64,000 nucleotides of DNA, taken from Myotis daubentonii (taxonomy: Eukaryota; Chordata; Mammalia; Chiroptera; Vespertilionidae). Below are positions 22,061 through 34,346 of the stretch, in pieces. A model generated the notes under the pieces. The model made no database searches and had not been told where the DNA came from. It saw only the letters and a list, made by a program, of their open reading frames with translations. Position 1 is the first letter of the stretch. Each line of letters opens with the position of its first letter. The stretch lies in the NCBI RefSeq assembly GCF_963259705.1, contig NC_081861.1:71529623-71593622 (forward strand). Direction: 5' to 3'. The position numbers were made by a program, and so were the translations under genes.

Positions 22061-23740
22061 CCAAAAGCTACAATCTGGTGACATAATGCCACAATATGAA
22101 AGGCAGAGGAGTATAAAAGTTTAACTATATAGAAAAAAACTTATGTAGAAAAAACACACAAAAGATACTGTTTAAATGTAATCAAATGTCAAGTATGTGA
22201 TTTATTTATTTATTGGCTTTATCTGTTTTGGAGCTAATCATATTGTTGAGAAATGCCTTTAAAATGATTACCTGCATAATACTTGGTTACAGGTTTTCTT
22301 ACTGGAAGGAAATAATCACAAAGAGTGAGCATTTAATTACTAAGAATCAGACACTAAAGAAGTTTATTAATCATGATGAGGTCATACAAGCTGTCTATTT
22401 AAAGGCTTTGCTTACTACTAAGTGTATCTTTCATTCTTCCCAACTATTTTACATCCTATAAGATCAAGAAAGCTACATAATCTATGTAGTAATCTATTAT
22501 CAAGTTAGTTTAAGTGAAAATATCTGTTTATTCACTCATACAAGAGTATAAAAAATATTGCTTTTGCATTGTTAATAATATAATAAAAATTAAATTTATA
22601 CCATGACTTAAAATATCTACAAAAGACTTGATGTATAAGAAGAGTTATGTTCTTCACATTTTAGTTTATAAAATTCCATTCCATATGTTGAACATCTTTG
22701 CTGTACAATCAGAAACCTCTGTGAACAAAGAAGGAAGTATTGGTTCTTAGCTCTTTAAATAGGGAGGGAGGAGAAAGAGAAAAAGTTCCATTTCAGAATT
22801 ACATTCTACTGAAACTTAAATGTTTCAGTTTAAATGGAAATTCACTATATTGACTTTACTTATCTATACTTTATAAAAAGAGAATAATTGGTAAGAAGTT
22901 CAAGCCAGCATGTTTTCAATCTATATTTCTGTCTGAAACTATGGAAACCCTGATTAATTGATCTGGAAAATTGAGTCTTACAATGAAATCAAATACGCAT
23001 GAGGTTTTAGTCCTCTTTTTTGTTAAACCTCCTGGGGTATTATCAACATTTCGAATTTTATTTTCATTTGAAGAGCTTGTTCCAGGACTAACATTTAAAT
23101 TATATTTGGCATATCTTTTTGTTTGATTTTAAATACATATTACCTTTTGATAAATTATCTCTGCTTACCATAAATCCCTCTGTCCCTACACTATCTGTTT
23201 GAAATTTATTCAATTTCACTTTTCCTGGCCTGTTTTGTTATTATATAGCTTAGATGCAAAGTAAAATAGAAACACATCTATCTACACAATGCAGGAGCAA
23301 TCAGTTTAAAAGAAAATATATGAAAGTGTTCTCTTCACAAAACATCCATACATTTTTTAATGAAATTTGTCATCAACTTATGTTCTGATAGGATGAAATT
23401 TTAATGTAGGTAAAGCTGCATTTCTCTAACTAAATTGTTCAAAATCACTAAGTAATTTTTTAAATTGTATGTCATTGTGAGTGAAAAGCTACCATGAGAA
23501 AACTTAATCAGTGTAGTTTTATTTGTTTGCCATGTATCCAAAGAATATATAGATTTACCTCAACACATAATGTGGAACACAGCAATGCCACTTACTTTGC
23601 ATTATCAACAGTGGTTTGAAGGTGATAATATAAGTGGGTAGAAGATTAAGCCTGGATTACAGTATTAAAATTAGTCTGTATGAGCTAAGGTTACTTGGAG
23701 CCCTGTAATCATTGATTGAAGTATTTAAAATAAAAACCAG

Positions 23741-23743
<3 letters not shown>
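22061..23743. other. AT-rich unique sequence
   Basis: This 1.7-kb stretch contains no supported gene and no repeat I recognise. The longest open frames are short and unlike any family known to me. Confidence 0.5.

Positions 23744-23771
<28 letters not shown>
23744..23771. repeat. (TG)n microsatellite
   Basis: About 14 TG units lie directly beside the 3' end of an old antisense L1 fragment. Confidence 0.97.
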
Positions 23772-23774
<3 letters not shown>

Positions 23775-25080
23775 TTTATTTTTCAATTACAGTTTACATT
23801 CAATATTATTTTGTTTTACTTTAAGGTGGGCAGCATAATGGTTAAACAATCATATATTTTACAAAATGTTCCCCCAATATTTCCAGTACCCTCCTAGCCC
23901 TATACATAATTATTACACTGTTATTAACTATATTCCCTATGCTATACTTTACATCCCTATAATTATTTTGTAACTACCAATTTGCACTTCATTCCTTCAC
24001 CTTTTCACCAAGCTCCCCAGCACCCCTCTCATCTGATAACCATCAATCTGTTCTCTGTATCTATGAATCTATTTCTGTTTTGTTGGTTCATCTACCTTTT
24101 TTTCAGTTATAGTTTCCTTCCAATATTATTTTGTATTGGTTTTAGGTGTACAGCATAGTGTTAGATAATCATATATTTTATAAAGTATTCCCCCAACATT
24201 TCTAGTAGCCACCTGGCAATATATAGTTATTGCAATATTATTGACTATATTTCTTATGCTCTACTTTACATCCCTGTGACTGTTTTGTAGCTGCCAATTT
24301 GTGCTTCTTAATTTCTTCACCTCTTTTACCTAGTCCCTCACTCCCCTCCCCTCTGGTAACCAATAGTTCACTTTCTGTGTCTATGAGTCTTTTTCAATTT
24401 TGTTTGTTCATTTATTTTGTTTTTAGATTCCACATATAAGTGAATTCATATGGTGTTTGCCTTTCTCCGATTTATTTCACTAAACATAATACCCTCTAGG
24501 TCCATTGATGCTGTCACAAATGGTAAGATTTCATTTTTTATATAACCTAATAATAGTCCATTGTATATATGTACCACCAATTTTTAGCCACTCATCTACT
24601 GATGGGCACTTGGGTTACTCCAATATATGTTTTTTGTGTGTGCATGTGTGTGCGTGTTTGTTTGTTTTTTTATAAATACCCAGAAGTGGAATCTTTGGGT
24701 CATATGGCAGTTTTATTTTTAATCTTTGAAGACCCTCTGTACTGTTTTCCATAGTGGCTTCACCAATCTACATTTGTACTAACAGTGCACCAAGATGCCC
24801 TTTTGTCCACATCCTGACAAAAACTTGCCATTTATGGACTTATCAGTGATACCCATTCTGTCAGGTGTGAGATGCTATCTCATTGTGGTTTTAATTTGCA
24901 TTTCTCGGACTATTAGTAATGTTCAGCACCTTTTCATATATCTATTGGCTATCTGTATGTCTTCTTTGGAGAATTGTCTATTCAGGTCATCTGCTCATTT
25001 TTTAATTAGATTGTTTGGTGTTTTTTTGGTGTTGAAGAGTATGAGTTCTTTATAAGTTTTGCTGTTCATCTCAGTATTAA
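23772..25080 (-). repeat. Old L1 (L1M-type), ORF2 end and duplicated 3' UTR
   Basis: Two successive antisense copies of the same 3' UTR wording are present, 23772-24095 and 24100-24360. Both have TATTATTTTGT, then TATATTTTA, then CTATATTCCCTATGC or a variant. Beyond them the sequence becomes ORF2 C-terminus (24400-25080; the complement of TTTATTTCACTAAACATAAT and GATGGGCACTTGGG). This is either one L1 inserted in another or a local duplication. All frames are broken. Confidence 0.65.
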
Positions 25081-25339
25081 CAGAACAGAAGAAAGCTGGG
25101 TGTAATAAGTAAAATAAATTCTATAAAGGAAATGTTAATAAAATAGGTAGAAAAATCCATCAACCTTTAACAGTGGAAATTATTAAGATGAAAAAATAAG
25201 TTAATTAAAAGGAAAGATTAAGAACAAAATAGGGCTTTGGAATAGAAAACTTATTGAGGATGCAAAATAATGTATCTTCTTTGTTGGAAAATATAATGAG
25301 TGTAAACCACACAAAATGCTCTCATTCTCAAGACAGGAA
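25081..25339. other. AT-rich unique sequence
   Basis: Nothing recognised. Confidence 0.5.
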
Positions 25340-25915
25340 TCTACACTAATAAAAGAGAAAAATGGTAATTGGCGTACGACGATACCCTTTTCATTGGCTA
25401 ATCAGGGCTATATGCAAATTAACTGCCAACTAAGATTGGCAGTTAACTGCCAACAAGATGGCGGTTAATTTGCATATGTAGGCACAATGCAGGGCGGCGA
25501 AAGGGAAAGCAGGAAGAAGCCCCCTGCCACTGACAGTGATCAGAAACCCAGGGGGGAGCTAAGAGCTGGGGAGGCAGGGCAAAGGCGGCCTTTTCCGCCC
25601 TGGCCAGTGATAGCAGGAAGTAGGGGTGGAGCCAGCGATGGGAGCTGGGCACGGTAGAAGCTGGCAGTCCCAGGAGCTAGGGGTCCCTTGCCTGGGCCTA
25701 AAGCGAAGCCCACGATCGCGGGGCCGCTGCCACTGTAGGTCCCCGCTGCCCGGGCCGGACGCCTAGGCCAGAGGCGTCAGGCCTGGGCAAGGGGCCGATC
25801 CTGCGATTGGAGGGTGATGGGGGTCAACGCCTGAGGGCTCCCAGTATGTGAGAGGGGGCAGGCTGGGCTGAGGGACACACACCCCCGCCCCACACCCAGT
25901 GCACCGGGCCCCTAG
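25340..25915 (+). mobile_element. HeliBat-type Helitron
   Basis: It starts TCTACACTAATAAAAGAG and ends CAGTGCACCGGGCCCCTAG. The body is GC-rich (CCGCTGCCCGGGCCGGACGCC near 25745). It shares its 5' sequence (ATTGGCTAATCAGGG, GTTAATTTGCATAT) with the inverted copy ending at 49657. The 3' hairpin is weak here. No transposase. Confidence 0.87.
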
Positions 25916-26545
25916 TTATTGATAATTGACTATAACCCAATGTGATGTACTATTGGTTTTGACCTATGTTTGAAAGATGATCCCTGATGTTCCCATTTGT
26001 AAAGGTGGCAATAACTCACCACCCTAAGTTGTTGGCAATTGAATCCTACTTATTAAGGGTCAGCCTAGAGCTCTCTCTTCAAATGTCTAGCCTGATGACT
26101 TTCATTGGCTGCCAGGCATTGTTGACATTGTTGTAATTATGCACATTTGGGATAAACCTGAAGACAAACCTTTATGAAGTTTACAGAAAGAAAGGAGACC
26201 ACCACCTGGGGGGAATTAAATATGGTACCTTAGTTGCCTAACAGGATTAATTATTATTCAGGCAAGGGTAACAACCTTGTCCATTTTCTGTGCTGATGCT
26301 TCCCTTGACCTTTTTGTTCTCCCAACCCAAAGCCACTAACCAAAACACCTGGACTTTGCTCAGAGCTACTGCTTATCAGCAAACAAAATGGCTAATTTTG
26401 TAATGAAGGGGGCCATGGACAAAATTATCTTAGTGAATATGAACCTTGATCCCAAGGTGAGGAAGAAGATGGGAGGCCAATGAGTTAGGGAGACCTACAT
26501 GCTTCTGAAACTCTATAACCACCCAGAATTACCCCACCATGCAAT
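25916..26545. other. Unassigned sequence
   Basis: No gene is supported. It lies between a Helitron and a candidate reverse LTR, and may in part belong to an old ERV, but I cannot show that. Confidence 0.35.
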
Positions 26546-26985
26546 ATTGTTACAGAATTTATCGGGCGACCAGAAAATACACAATGAGTACTCAGAGATT
26601 CCAGGAGAAATCCTTTATTTGCAGATATACTGGTACAGTGACTCAGGGGAGTCTGTCTCTCCAAAGCCTGAGTGATGAATATGGAGGAAGCTTTCCCTTT
26701 ATATCCTTTGGTTACTTTACCTCTCAAATATGGCAGACTTCTGGAGCTTTCGCAGGCTTTGTGAAAAGCCTGTGTGTTGGGATAGAGGATGTGAGATTAC
26801 ACCCAAAGGCCTGGTCTGGCACCAGTGCTGATAACCCCCTCTGGGGGTTCTGTATGACTCATGGTTTATTCCCTCTGTACAAGCATTACTGATAAGAGGG
26901 ATGGGGCTTAATTATACTATCAAGAATATGCGGCATAATACTGGTTCTTGGCACAGATTCAGATTTCTAGCCTTCCCCCCAAAAT
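26546..26985 (-). mobile_element. Candidate reverse-orientation ERV LTR
   Basis: Read on the minus strand, the left end closes with GCAAATAAAGGATTTCTCC (a poly(A) signal) and, about 60 bases on, TCGCCCGATAAATTCTGTAACA, close to gammaretrovirus-type U5 endings. The 5' side of the LTR is placed near a G-run (TTGGGGGGAAGG, about 26975-26986), which could be a polypurine tract. The termini are not proven by a duplication. Confidence 0.4.
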
Positions 26986-27714
26986 ATCTTATATTTCCCT
27001 AAAAAAATATTAGATAGAGACAAAGTCCCTTAATTGTCTTTATTGGACATAAAAAGAGACAACTCTATAATTTATGCTTTTGGTGTCCAACTCACTATAT
27101 GGCCCTTTTCTTCCTGGTCAAGTGCTTACTTTGTTTCCCAGGTCAAGTGCTTACTTTATTTCCCAGGAGGGCATTTTTCCTTCTCCTAAATTTTTTAGTC
27201 ATTACCAAAGTTTAAATTGATACCAAGACATCAAGGAGTAAATTGTGGTATAAGTCCTAAAATTAAGTCCAATAGTATGTGCTGCCCTAACATCTGGTGA
27301 AATCATGAGTGTCTCAAAAGGCCCAACCATTTTTCCCCTCATAGTCTGCTTCTACATATAAGGCACCACAGAACAACCCTCCTTATGAAATGTAGTAGTT
27401 ACAGTTTGTTTACCCTTGAGTAATAAATTTCAAGTCCCTATAAGCCTGCAGAATTATTTTAATGAAGATAATCACATTATCCAGCAGGAAACAAATGTAA
27501 CTTCACATTCTTCATAGTTTAAAGTATTTTGCCCACAATCCCTGGCTGTTCAATCTATACCTGCATGCAATCTTGTGTGGCCTGGGAGGCATATGGTTTT
27601 CCCCTCCCAAGGGCTGTGAGCATATGTGACAAGTAAAATGTCCTCAATCTCATTTGTCCAGAGACAGAATATCCAAGGGAATGTTCCTTCACTAGCAGAA
27701 TTTAAGGGGATGAT
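26986..27714. other. Unassigned sequence next to the candidate LTR
   Basis: If the neighbour is a reverse LTR, this stretch would be on its internal-region side, but I recognise no viral coding sequence and no long open frame. A direct repeat of GGTCAAGTGCTTACTTT, about 26 bp apart, occurs at about 27117 and 27143. Confidence 0.35.
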
Positions 27715-28186
27715 TATTACCAAAGACAACTTAAAAAATGTAAAGCTTTATTTGTAAATGATATATCTGATAAGAGACTAGTATCACAACTCAATAAGAA
27801 AAACAAAAATAACACATTTAAAAACAGGCAAAGGATATAGATAAGACAGTCTTTCAAAAATATGCAAATGGACAATAAGCACACAAAATGATACTCAGAA
27901 TTATTAGGCATGAAGAAAATTTAAATTAAAATACAATGAGATACTACACATGCACTAGAATTGCTATAATAAAAAATGTAGAAATGATAAATTTTGATAA
28001 GGATATAAATTGGAATTCTCATACATTACCAGTGGAATAGTAAAATGGTGAAGTCACATTGGAAGCCTACTGTAAGTCCCTCTAAAGTTTAAACATATAA
28101 TTAAAATATTACTCAGCAATTCTGCTACTGGGTATACTGTATATCCCAGATAATCAGAAATGTATGTTCATAAGAAAGTTTATATA
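27715..28186 (+). repeat. Old L1 (L1M-type) ORF2 remnant, host of a deep nest
   Basis: This old sense L1 reads on through 33230-33325, 33716-33833 and 34347 to about 34600 once the younger inserts are removed. The parts are in the normal order: ORF2 C-terminus (CAATGAGATACTACACATG, CTGGGTATACTGTATATCCC), then ATGTCTAAAATAAGCAAATCC, then a 3' UTR (GATAGTGGTGATGGCTGTAC). It is non-functional and useful mainly as a clock for the insertions. Confidence 0.7.
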
Positions 28187-28751
28187 GATCCCAGAAGATG
28201 GCAGCGGACGGGACGGCAGGCTGCAAGATAGTATGTGAGTGAGCGAGCTAAAGGATAGTGCGTGGATGTGCAGGGAGTATCTGTATTTGTGAGTGAGGGA
28301 CAGTTATATTCCACAGGACTGTTGGGGACTGGCAGAGAGAATCCCCTGGCTGGGCAGCCTCTATTACTGCTGAAATCTCTCCCAGAGTGGCTGGCTCTGC
28401 CACAGAGACTGCACCATTTTAAAGGAGAGAACAGCTATGATTAGAAGCCCAGCCTTACCTTTAACCAGGGGGACCTCGGATACCTCCTGGGACCTTACAA
28501 CCACAACGCCCAGGGACAAGCTGCCTCAGCTGCAAACCCACGAACACTGAGACTCCATTTCCCCAGGCTGTGGGCACCTAAAAAGTTTGTCCAGGAGGGA
28601 CAAGGTGGCGACAGAATATGCGGATGGGTCTTGTGCCTTCTCACAAAGCAGATAGAAGGAACAGCTGAATCAAATAACATCTACCTGGAATTAGAGAATT
28701 AAACACAGGTGGTGAGGCAATCCATGGACAGAAAGGTCAGAGATCACCTAA

Positions 28752-29180
28752 CAGTGATTCTCAACCTTCCTAATGCCGCGACTCTTTAATACAGTTCCTC
28801 ATGTTGTGGTGACCCCCAAACATAAAATTATTTTTGTTGCTGCTTCATAACTGTAATTTTGCTACTGTTATAAATTGTAATTTAAATATCTGATATGCAG
28901 AATGTATTTTATTTTTTAACAAAAACATATTTTATTGATTTTTTACAGAGAGGAAGGGAGAGAGATAGAGAGTTAGAAACATCGATGAGAGAGAAACATC
29001 GATCAGCTGCCTCCTGCACATCTTCTACTGGGGATGTGCCCGCAACCCAGGTACATGCCCTGGACCGGAATCGAACCTGGGATCTTTCAGTCCACAGGCC
29101 GACGCTCTATCCACTGAGCCAAACCGGTTTCGGCCAGAATGTATTTTCATTGTTCGTGACCCACAGGTTGAGAACAGCTG
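28752..29180 (+). mobile_element. SPIN-type hAT element, interrupted by a Ves SINE
   Basis: It begins CAGTGATTCTCAACCTTCC and ends CACAGGTTGAGAACAGCTG. The internal wording TTAATACAGTTCCTCATG, GTGGTGACCCCCAAACATAA and TTTGCTACTGTTATAAATTG is that of SPIN (Space Invader) non-autonomous elements, a hAT family spread horizontally among tetrapods including bats. Without the Ves insert it is about 190 bp, so part of the usual interior is missing. A clean 8-bp duplication is not visible (TCACCTAA versus AAGAGAGG), probably due to decay or edge loss. Confidence 0.88.
28911..29135 (-). mobile_element. Ves SINE inside the SPIN element
   Basis: A perfect 12-bp duplication AGAATGTATTTT lies at 28899-28910 and 29136-29147. 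The minus strand starts GGCCGAAACCGGTTTGGCTC and holds GGTTCGATTCC, TCGATGTTTCTC and a well-kept A-rich tail. It is one of the least diverged SINEs in the window and postdates the SPIN insertion. Confidence 0.96.
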
Positions 29181-30489
29181 AAGAGAGGTGAGATCTGGGA
29201 TCCAGGCTGGAGGGAGAAATGTGCACAGTGGTGACTAGAGTCGCAGAGGGAGACTGAGTCCCACAAAATCCGCAACTGTTGGGGTCAATGTAGCCCTCAA
29301 ATGTGGAAGGATTCCACAGGGCTGCTGACAGAGAGGGACTCTAGATCTAAGCCCACAGCCATGGGAGACTGTGCCCAAAAAGGCAGCCTGATGTTCTATA
29401 CCAGCCACACAGTGCCAGGAGGAGAAAGACACAAGGCAGCACGGTTGCTTTGTCTTTATAACTTCCTTGTATTTACTTGCAAAACCCAGTGCATAGTATC
29501 TTTCAATAAAAAAAACACTCACTGAGACAGCAGGGGAAAGTTGTTTTTGTGGAAACTGGGGATCAGAATAAGAACAGATAAGCAGGAAACCAGCTCTGGG
29601 TCAGTCCATCCCTCCAACCCATTATTAAGTGTGGCAGGGAAAGCAGAATCTAAACACTGGGTTGAGGGGCCATTTGATCCCAAACACTAATACAAAAACA
29701 CCACCACCCAGGGGTTGTGTCATAAATTAACGTTTGTGTAAATACAACTGCAGGCAGGCAGAGAAACAAAGTGAGCAGAGAGGGCCCGCCTGCTTGAAAA
29801 CAAGGTTGTGGCTTATGACAAGGAGAGGTGGATCACAGAGAACTTCAACACTGTGCAGACTACCTGAGAGGAAACAGATGTGCCAGGCAGAACAGTAGAG
29901 AGGGCACTTAAACCAACCCACATAGGTCACTGAAGTCTCTGAAGTGAACGACCTTCAATACTTCACTTTTTATTTTTTATCTTTTACTTAAGAAACTAAA
30001 TTTTTTCACTTGATTTTGCTTTTTTTATTATTATTTTTTATTATTATCACTATTATTCTTTTACTTTTATAAGTTTTATTTTATTTTTTCGTTATTTTAT
30101 TTTTGGATTAGTGTTCTACATTCTATTTTTATTTTTACGTTTATTTTAGCATTTTTTTACTCTATCTCAATTTTTCCTTTATGCCAACACTCTTTTCCCC
30201 ACTTTTCCCCTTTATGTCCTGTTTTTCTTACCCTGTTCCTGCTTTAGTTTTTGTCTATCCTTGCTTTTTACTCACGGTTAAAAATGGATCTTATTCAAAT
30301 ATCTAATTTCCTCTCCCCTGTTCCAAGTCCATCACAATTCTATCTTCTCCTTTTTCACTGACACATTTTTTCATTTCTTTTCCTTTTTTTGCTTCTGTTT
30401 ATGGTTTCCTCACTTGTTCTCTTATTCTACTAATAGCTTAATTAGTTTCAATCACCAACTCAGGCCTATCTACTCTCTATAAATTTTCA

Positions 30490-30498
30490 TATATATAT

Positions 30499-30553
<55 letters not shown>
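30490..30553. repeat. (AT)n microsatellite
   Basis: About 30 AT units (with one early AGAT) sit in the T-rich part of an L1 5' UTR. Confidence 0.97.
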
Positions 30554-30557
<4 letters not shown>

Positions 30558-31154
30558 CTCTTTTTTATTTTTGTTTTTTACTTTAGTTCTTATACACTCA
30601 TTCTCTTTCTACCTCCTCTATACTGAATTGTGGCCATTTCCCCATTCAGTTCTTTGACCTTACGTTCTGGAAATAAGCTCTGCCTCTTCAGATTCATTTG
30701 GGTGTTTGTTGTTTCAGTGTTTGTTATTTGCATTTTTTGGATTAGTTATTGTTGTTTGCATTTTTCTCTGGGTGTTTGTTGTTTTCATATTTGGATTAGT
30801 TGTTAGTTTTTTGGAGTTTTCTCCCCATATACATATATTCCCCCCCTTCTTTTTTCTTATATTTCTTTTCTCTCTTATAAATTTTCCTTTTCTCAATATC
30901 AGTTTTGCACTATTTTCTCTCCCCTAATTCTTTTTTTCTCAGGTGGTCACCTTTTTGGGGTTACTGGCATCATGAAAACATTTGTATTTGGTGCCCTGTT
31001 TATTGTGTCTTTTCGTGTTGTATTTTGTGCCTTTAAGTCAACACAGGAGTGTACTACATAACCAGACACCCTAAGAGGAGCAAACATGAGGAGAAAAAGA
31101 AACAGACCCCATATGAAAGAAGAGTAGTAATCACTGGATAATTAAGTAAAGGAA

Positions 31155-31590
31155 ATGGAGGCAAGCAAAATGTCAAAGAAAGAATTCAGAACAATGGTCA
31201 TAAGGATGTTGAAAAGGATGGAAGACAAACTCAACAATATGTGTAAGAACCAAGAGGAAAGGAAGAACAATGAGAAAATAAAGAACGACATCACTGCAAT
31301 AAAGAACACAATAGTAAGCATCAACAGTAGACTAGAAGAAGCAGAGGACTGCATCAGTGAGCTAGAAGACAAGGTAGGAAAAAATACCCAAGCAGAGCAT
31401 CAACTGGGAAAAAAAAATTAAAAACAGGAGGAGAGACTAAGGGAAGTTTGGGACTATAGGAAACAAAATAACATCCGCATAATAGGGGTCCCAGAAGGAG
31501 AGGAAACTGAGCAAGGATTAGAAAACTTGTTTGAAGAAATAATGACAGAAAACTTCCTTGATATTGAGAAGAAAAAACACAAGAATTAAA
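31155..31590 (+). pseudogene. L1 ORF1p, truncated by deletion
   Basis: It opens MEASKMSKKEFRTMVIRML, with coiled-coil residues (SINSRLEEAEDCISELEDK, about 31319-31375). A shift near 31415 follows, then the RRM-like part in another frame (NNIRIIGVPEGEETEQGLEN, about 31470-31530). It ends near 31590 with DIEKKKHKN and a stop where ORF2 sequence takes over. Upstream, ATGAGGAGAAAAAGAAACAG (31087) is the likely ancestral start, now cut off by a stop. The C-terminal nucleic-acid-binding domain is gone. Confidence 0.8.
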
Positions 31591-33033
31591 AGAAAAAGAG
31601 ATAGAGGAAGACATAAACAAATGGAAGAACATGCCATGTTCATGGATTGGTAGAATCAACATCATTAAATTGTCCATACTACCCAAAGCAATCTACAGAT
31701 TCAATGCAATCCCCATTAAAATGCCCAACAGAATATTTCAAACATCTAGAACAAACTCTCCAAAAGTTCATCCGGAATAAAAAAGGACCCCAAATAGCCA
31801 CAGCAATCCTGAGAAAGAACAGAGTTGGAGGGATCACAATACCAGATATCAAACTATATTACCAAGCCATGTAACTGCCTGGTACTGGCACAAGAACAGT
31901 CGTATAGCCCAATGGAATAGAACAGAGAACTCGGAAATATATCCAAGCCATTATGCTCAATTAATATTTGGCAAAAGAGGCAAGAGCATACAATGGAGTC
32001 AAAACAGTCTGTTCAGTAAATAGTGCTGGGAAATTTGGTCAGATACATGCAAAAAAATGAAACTAGATCACCAACTTATACCATACACAATAACAAACTC
32101 AAAATGGTGAAAGGACTTAAACGTAAGGTGGGAAACCATAAAAATACTACACGACTCCATAGGCAGCAAAATAGTAGACATATTTGGTAGCAGTATCTTT
32201 ACCAACACAGCTCTTAGGGCAATGAAGACTAAGGAGAAAATAAACAATGGATCTGTATCAAAATAAAAAGCTTCTGCACAGCAAAGAAACCATCAACAAA
32301 ACAAGAAAGCCCACTGCATGGGTGAACATATTGCCAATGCTATTTCACATAAGTGTTTAATCTACAAAATTTACAGAGAACACATACAACTTAACAAAAG
32401 GAAGATAAAAAATACAATCAAAAAAGGGCAAAGGGCCTAAATAGACACTTTTTGAAACTGGACATACAGAAGGCTGAGAGACATATGAAAACATGCTCAA
32501 AGTCACTAATCATTCGAAAGATGCGAATCAAAACAAGGAGATAGCATCTCACACCTGTCAGAATGGCTATCATCAATAAATCAACAAATGACAAGCGCTC
32601 GTGAGGATATGGAGAAAAAGGAACTCTAGTGCACTGCTGATGGGAATGCAGATTGATGCAGCTACTGTGGAAGACAGTATGGAGTTTCAAAAAGTTAAAA
32701 ATGGAACTCCCATTTGACCCAGTGATCCCACTTCTAGAACTGTATCCCAAGAAATCAGAAAGACCAATCAGAAAGGATATATGCACCCCTATGTTCATAG
32801 CAGCACAATTTACAATAGCTAAGATTTGGAAACAGCCTAAATGCCCATCAGCAGATGAGTGGATTAGAAAACTGTGGTACATCTACACAATGAAATACTA
32901 CACTGCGGTGAAAAAGAAGGAATTCTTTCCTTTTGCAACAGCATGGATGGAACTGGAGAGCATTATGCTAAGCAAAATAAGCCAGTCAGAGAAAGATAAA
33001 TATCACATCATCTCACTCATTTGTGGGATATAA
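31591..33033 (+). pseudogene. L1 ORF2 C-terminal remnant
   Basis: The frames here correspond to the last third of ORF2: [19 protein letters not shown] (about 31605), [18 protein letters not shown] (about 31765), and a final open frame, 32653-33033, with [23 protein letters not shown] and [17 protein letters not shown]. Several stops lie between these. The endonuclease and the RT core are absent because of the internal deletion. Confidence 0.82.
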
Positions 33034-33325
33034 TCATCAACATAATTTGATGAACAAAACTAGATCCAGACACAAATGGTAGGGGAAGGCGGGGGTTAGG
33101 GAGCAATCAAAAAACTTGTATGCATGCATATTAGCATCTCAATGGACAGACACTGGGGCACTGGGGGCTTGTGGGGGGTTGAACTGGGTAAAAAGGAGAC
33201 ATATGTAAAACTTTAGACAATAAGAAATAAGTTGATATAATCGTTCATCATAGCATTATCCATAAGAATAAAAAAATGGATACAACCTATATGCCTAAAA
33301 TCTGATGAATTGATAAGCAATGTCA

Positions 33326-33715
33326 TCCTATATAATAAAAGCCTAATATGCAGCACATCGACCAAATGGTGGAATGGTTGGTGGAACAACTATTTTCTAT
33401 GACGCACACTGACCACCAGGGGAAAGACGCTCAACACAGGAGCTGCCCCCAGCCTGCAGGCCCCAGGCCAGCCAAGGCAGGTGCCAGCAGGGAGCCACAA
33501 TAACCCTGCTGGTAGCCCCACAAAGGGAGGTGACCTGCAGCAGTGGTGGTGGGGGGCAGGGCCTGCTGGCAAGTGGGTGGCACCAGGCTGACCAAGGCAG
33601 GTGCCAGCAGGGAACCCCCGATCACTCCTCTGGTCACACTCCACAGGTCAGCCTTGATTGCTGGCCCGGCCGAGGGACCCTACACATGCATGCACTTCGT
33701 GTGTCATGTCTCTAT
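33326..33715 (+). mobile_element. HeliBat-type Helitron, decayed 3' end
   Basis: It starts TCCTATATAATAAAAGCC and AATATGCAG, with GACGCACACTGACCACCAGG as in the copy at 13676. It ends CACTTCGTGTGTCATGTCTCTAT, so the expected CTAG has become CTAT. The old L1 resumes immediately (TTGTATTTATACAATGGC). The body is GC-rich with duplicated CCAAGGCAGGTGCCAGCAGGG (about 33472 and 33592). Confidence 0.82.
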
Positions 33716-33833
33716 TGTATTTATACAATGGCATAATATTTGCAATGAAAAGGAATGAAGTAATGAGACATGCTATCACATGTATGAACTTTGAAAAGAT
33801 TATGCCAAGTGATAGGAGCCAGACAGAAGAGGC

Positions 33834-34346
33834 TGCTGCGGTCCAACCCCAGCAGGTCCAGGGGTTCCCAAAGGTGTGGACAGAGTCGGTGAAGAAGGAA
33901 GGACACGGAGACAGTGTTCAGTTGATCAGCAGCCTAGCCAGGATCTCCAGGCAGGATCTCCAGCCAAGTTCTGGTCTGGATCTCCAGAGAGGTTCTGCTA
34001 TTTATTGTCTTGTTACATCCGTATTTATACCAGATGATCTTAATCCTGTCAATTTCTATTACAAAGGTTAGGGCGTTTCTTATCTCCATTCCAGGGAGTA
34101 AAGATTATGTAGCTTAAGCATGATTGTTTGTAGTTAAAGTGATTAACTACCCACGTGGCACTTAGTTAAGGAGTTTCATCCCCTCCCTAACTTCAGGGGA
34201 AAATCCCTACCTGGGGAAACAACCTTTCTCAGAGAGGTGACCTTGGTTAAAACACATAGTGCCAAGAAGGTGAGCAAACATATTAAGAACAGTATGCCAT
34301 ATATGCCAGGTCCCTTGAAACAGCAAGGATGGACCGGCTCCCGGCA
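33834..34346 (-). mobile_element. Solo ERV LTR (class II-like), 513 bp, reverse orientation
   Basis: A perfect 6-bp duplication AGAGGC (33828-33833 and 34347-34352) flanks a segment running TGCTGCGG to CCCGGCA on the plus strand. On the minus strand it opens TGCCGGGAGCCGGTCCATCC, wording that I associate with bat class II LTRs. The 6-bp duplication also indicates class II. It sits in the old L1 and has no internal viral part left. Confidence 0.85.

Larger units (their letters stand above)
28187..33229 (+). mobile_element. Sense LINE-1 with large internal deletion (ORF1 joined to ORF2 end)
   Basis: It starts near ATCCCAGAAGATGGCAGCGG. The duplication is AGTTTATATA (28177-28186) versus AGTTGATATA (33230-33239), one mismatch. 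The 5' UTR runs to about 31150 and contains a SPIN/Ves insertion and a 1-kb T-rich part with an AT microsatellite. ORF1 is cut off at about 31590, where ORF2 C-terminal sequence begins, so about 3.6 kb of coding sequence (compared with the copy at 54893) is missing. The 3' UTR ends near 33229 with a short tail (AATAAGAAATAA). Confidence 0.8.
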
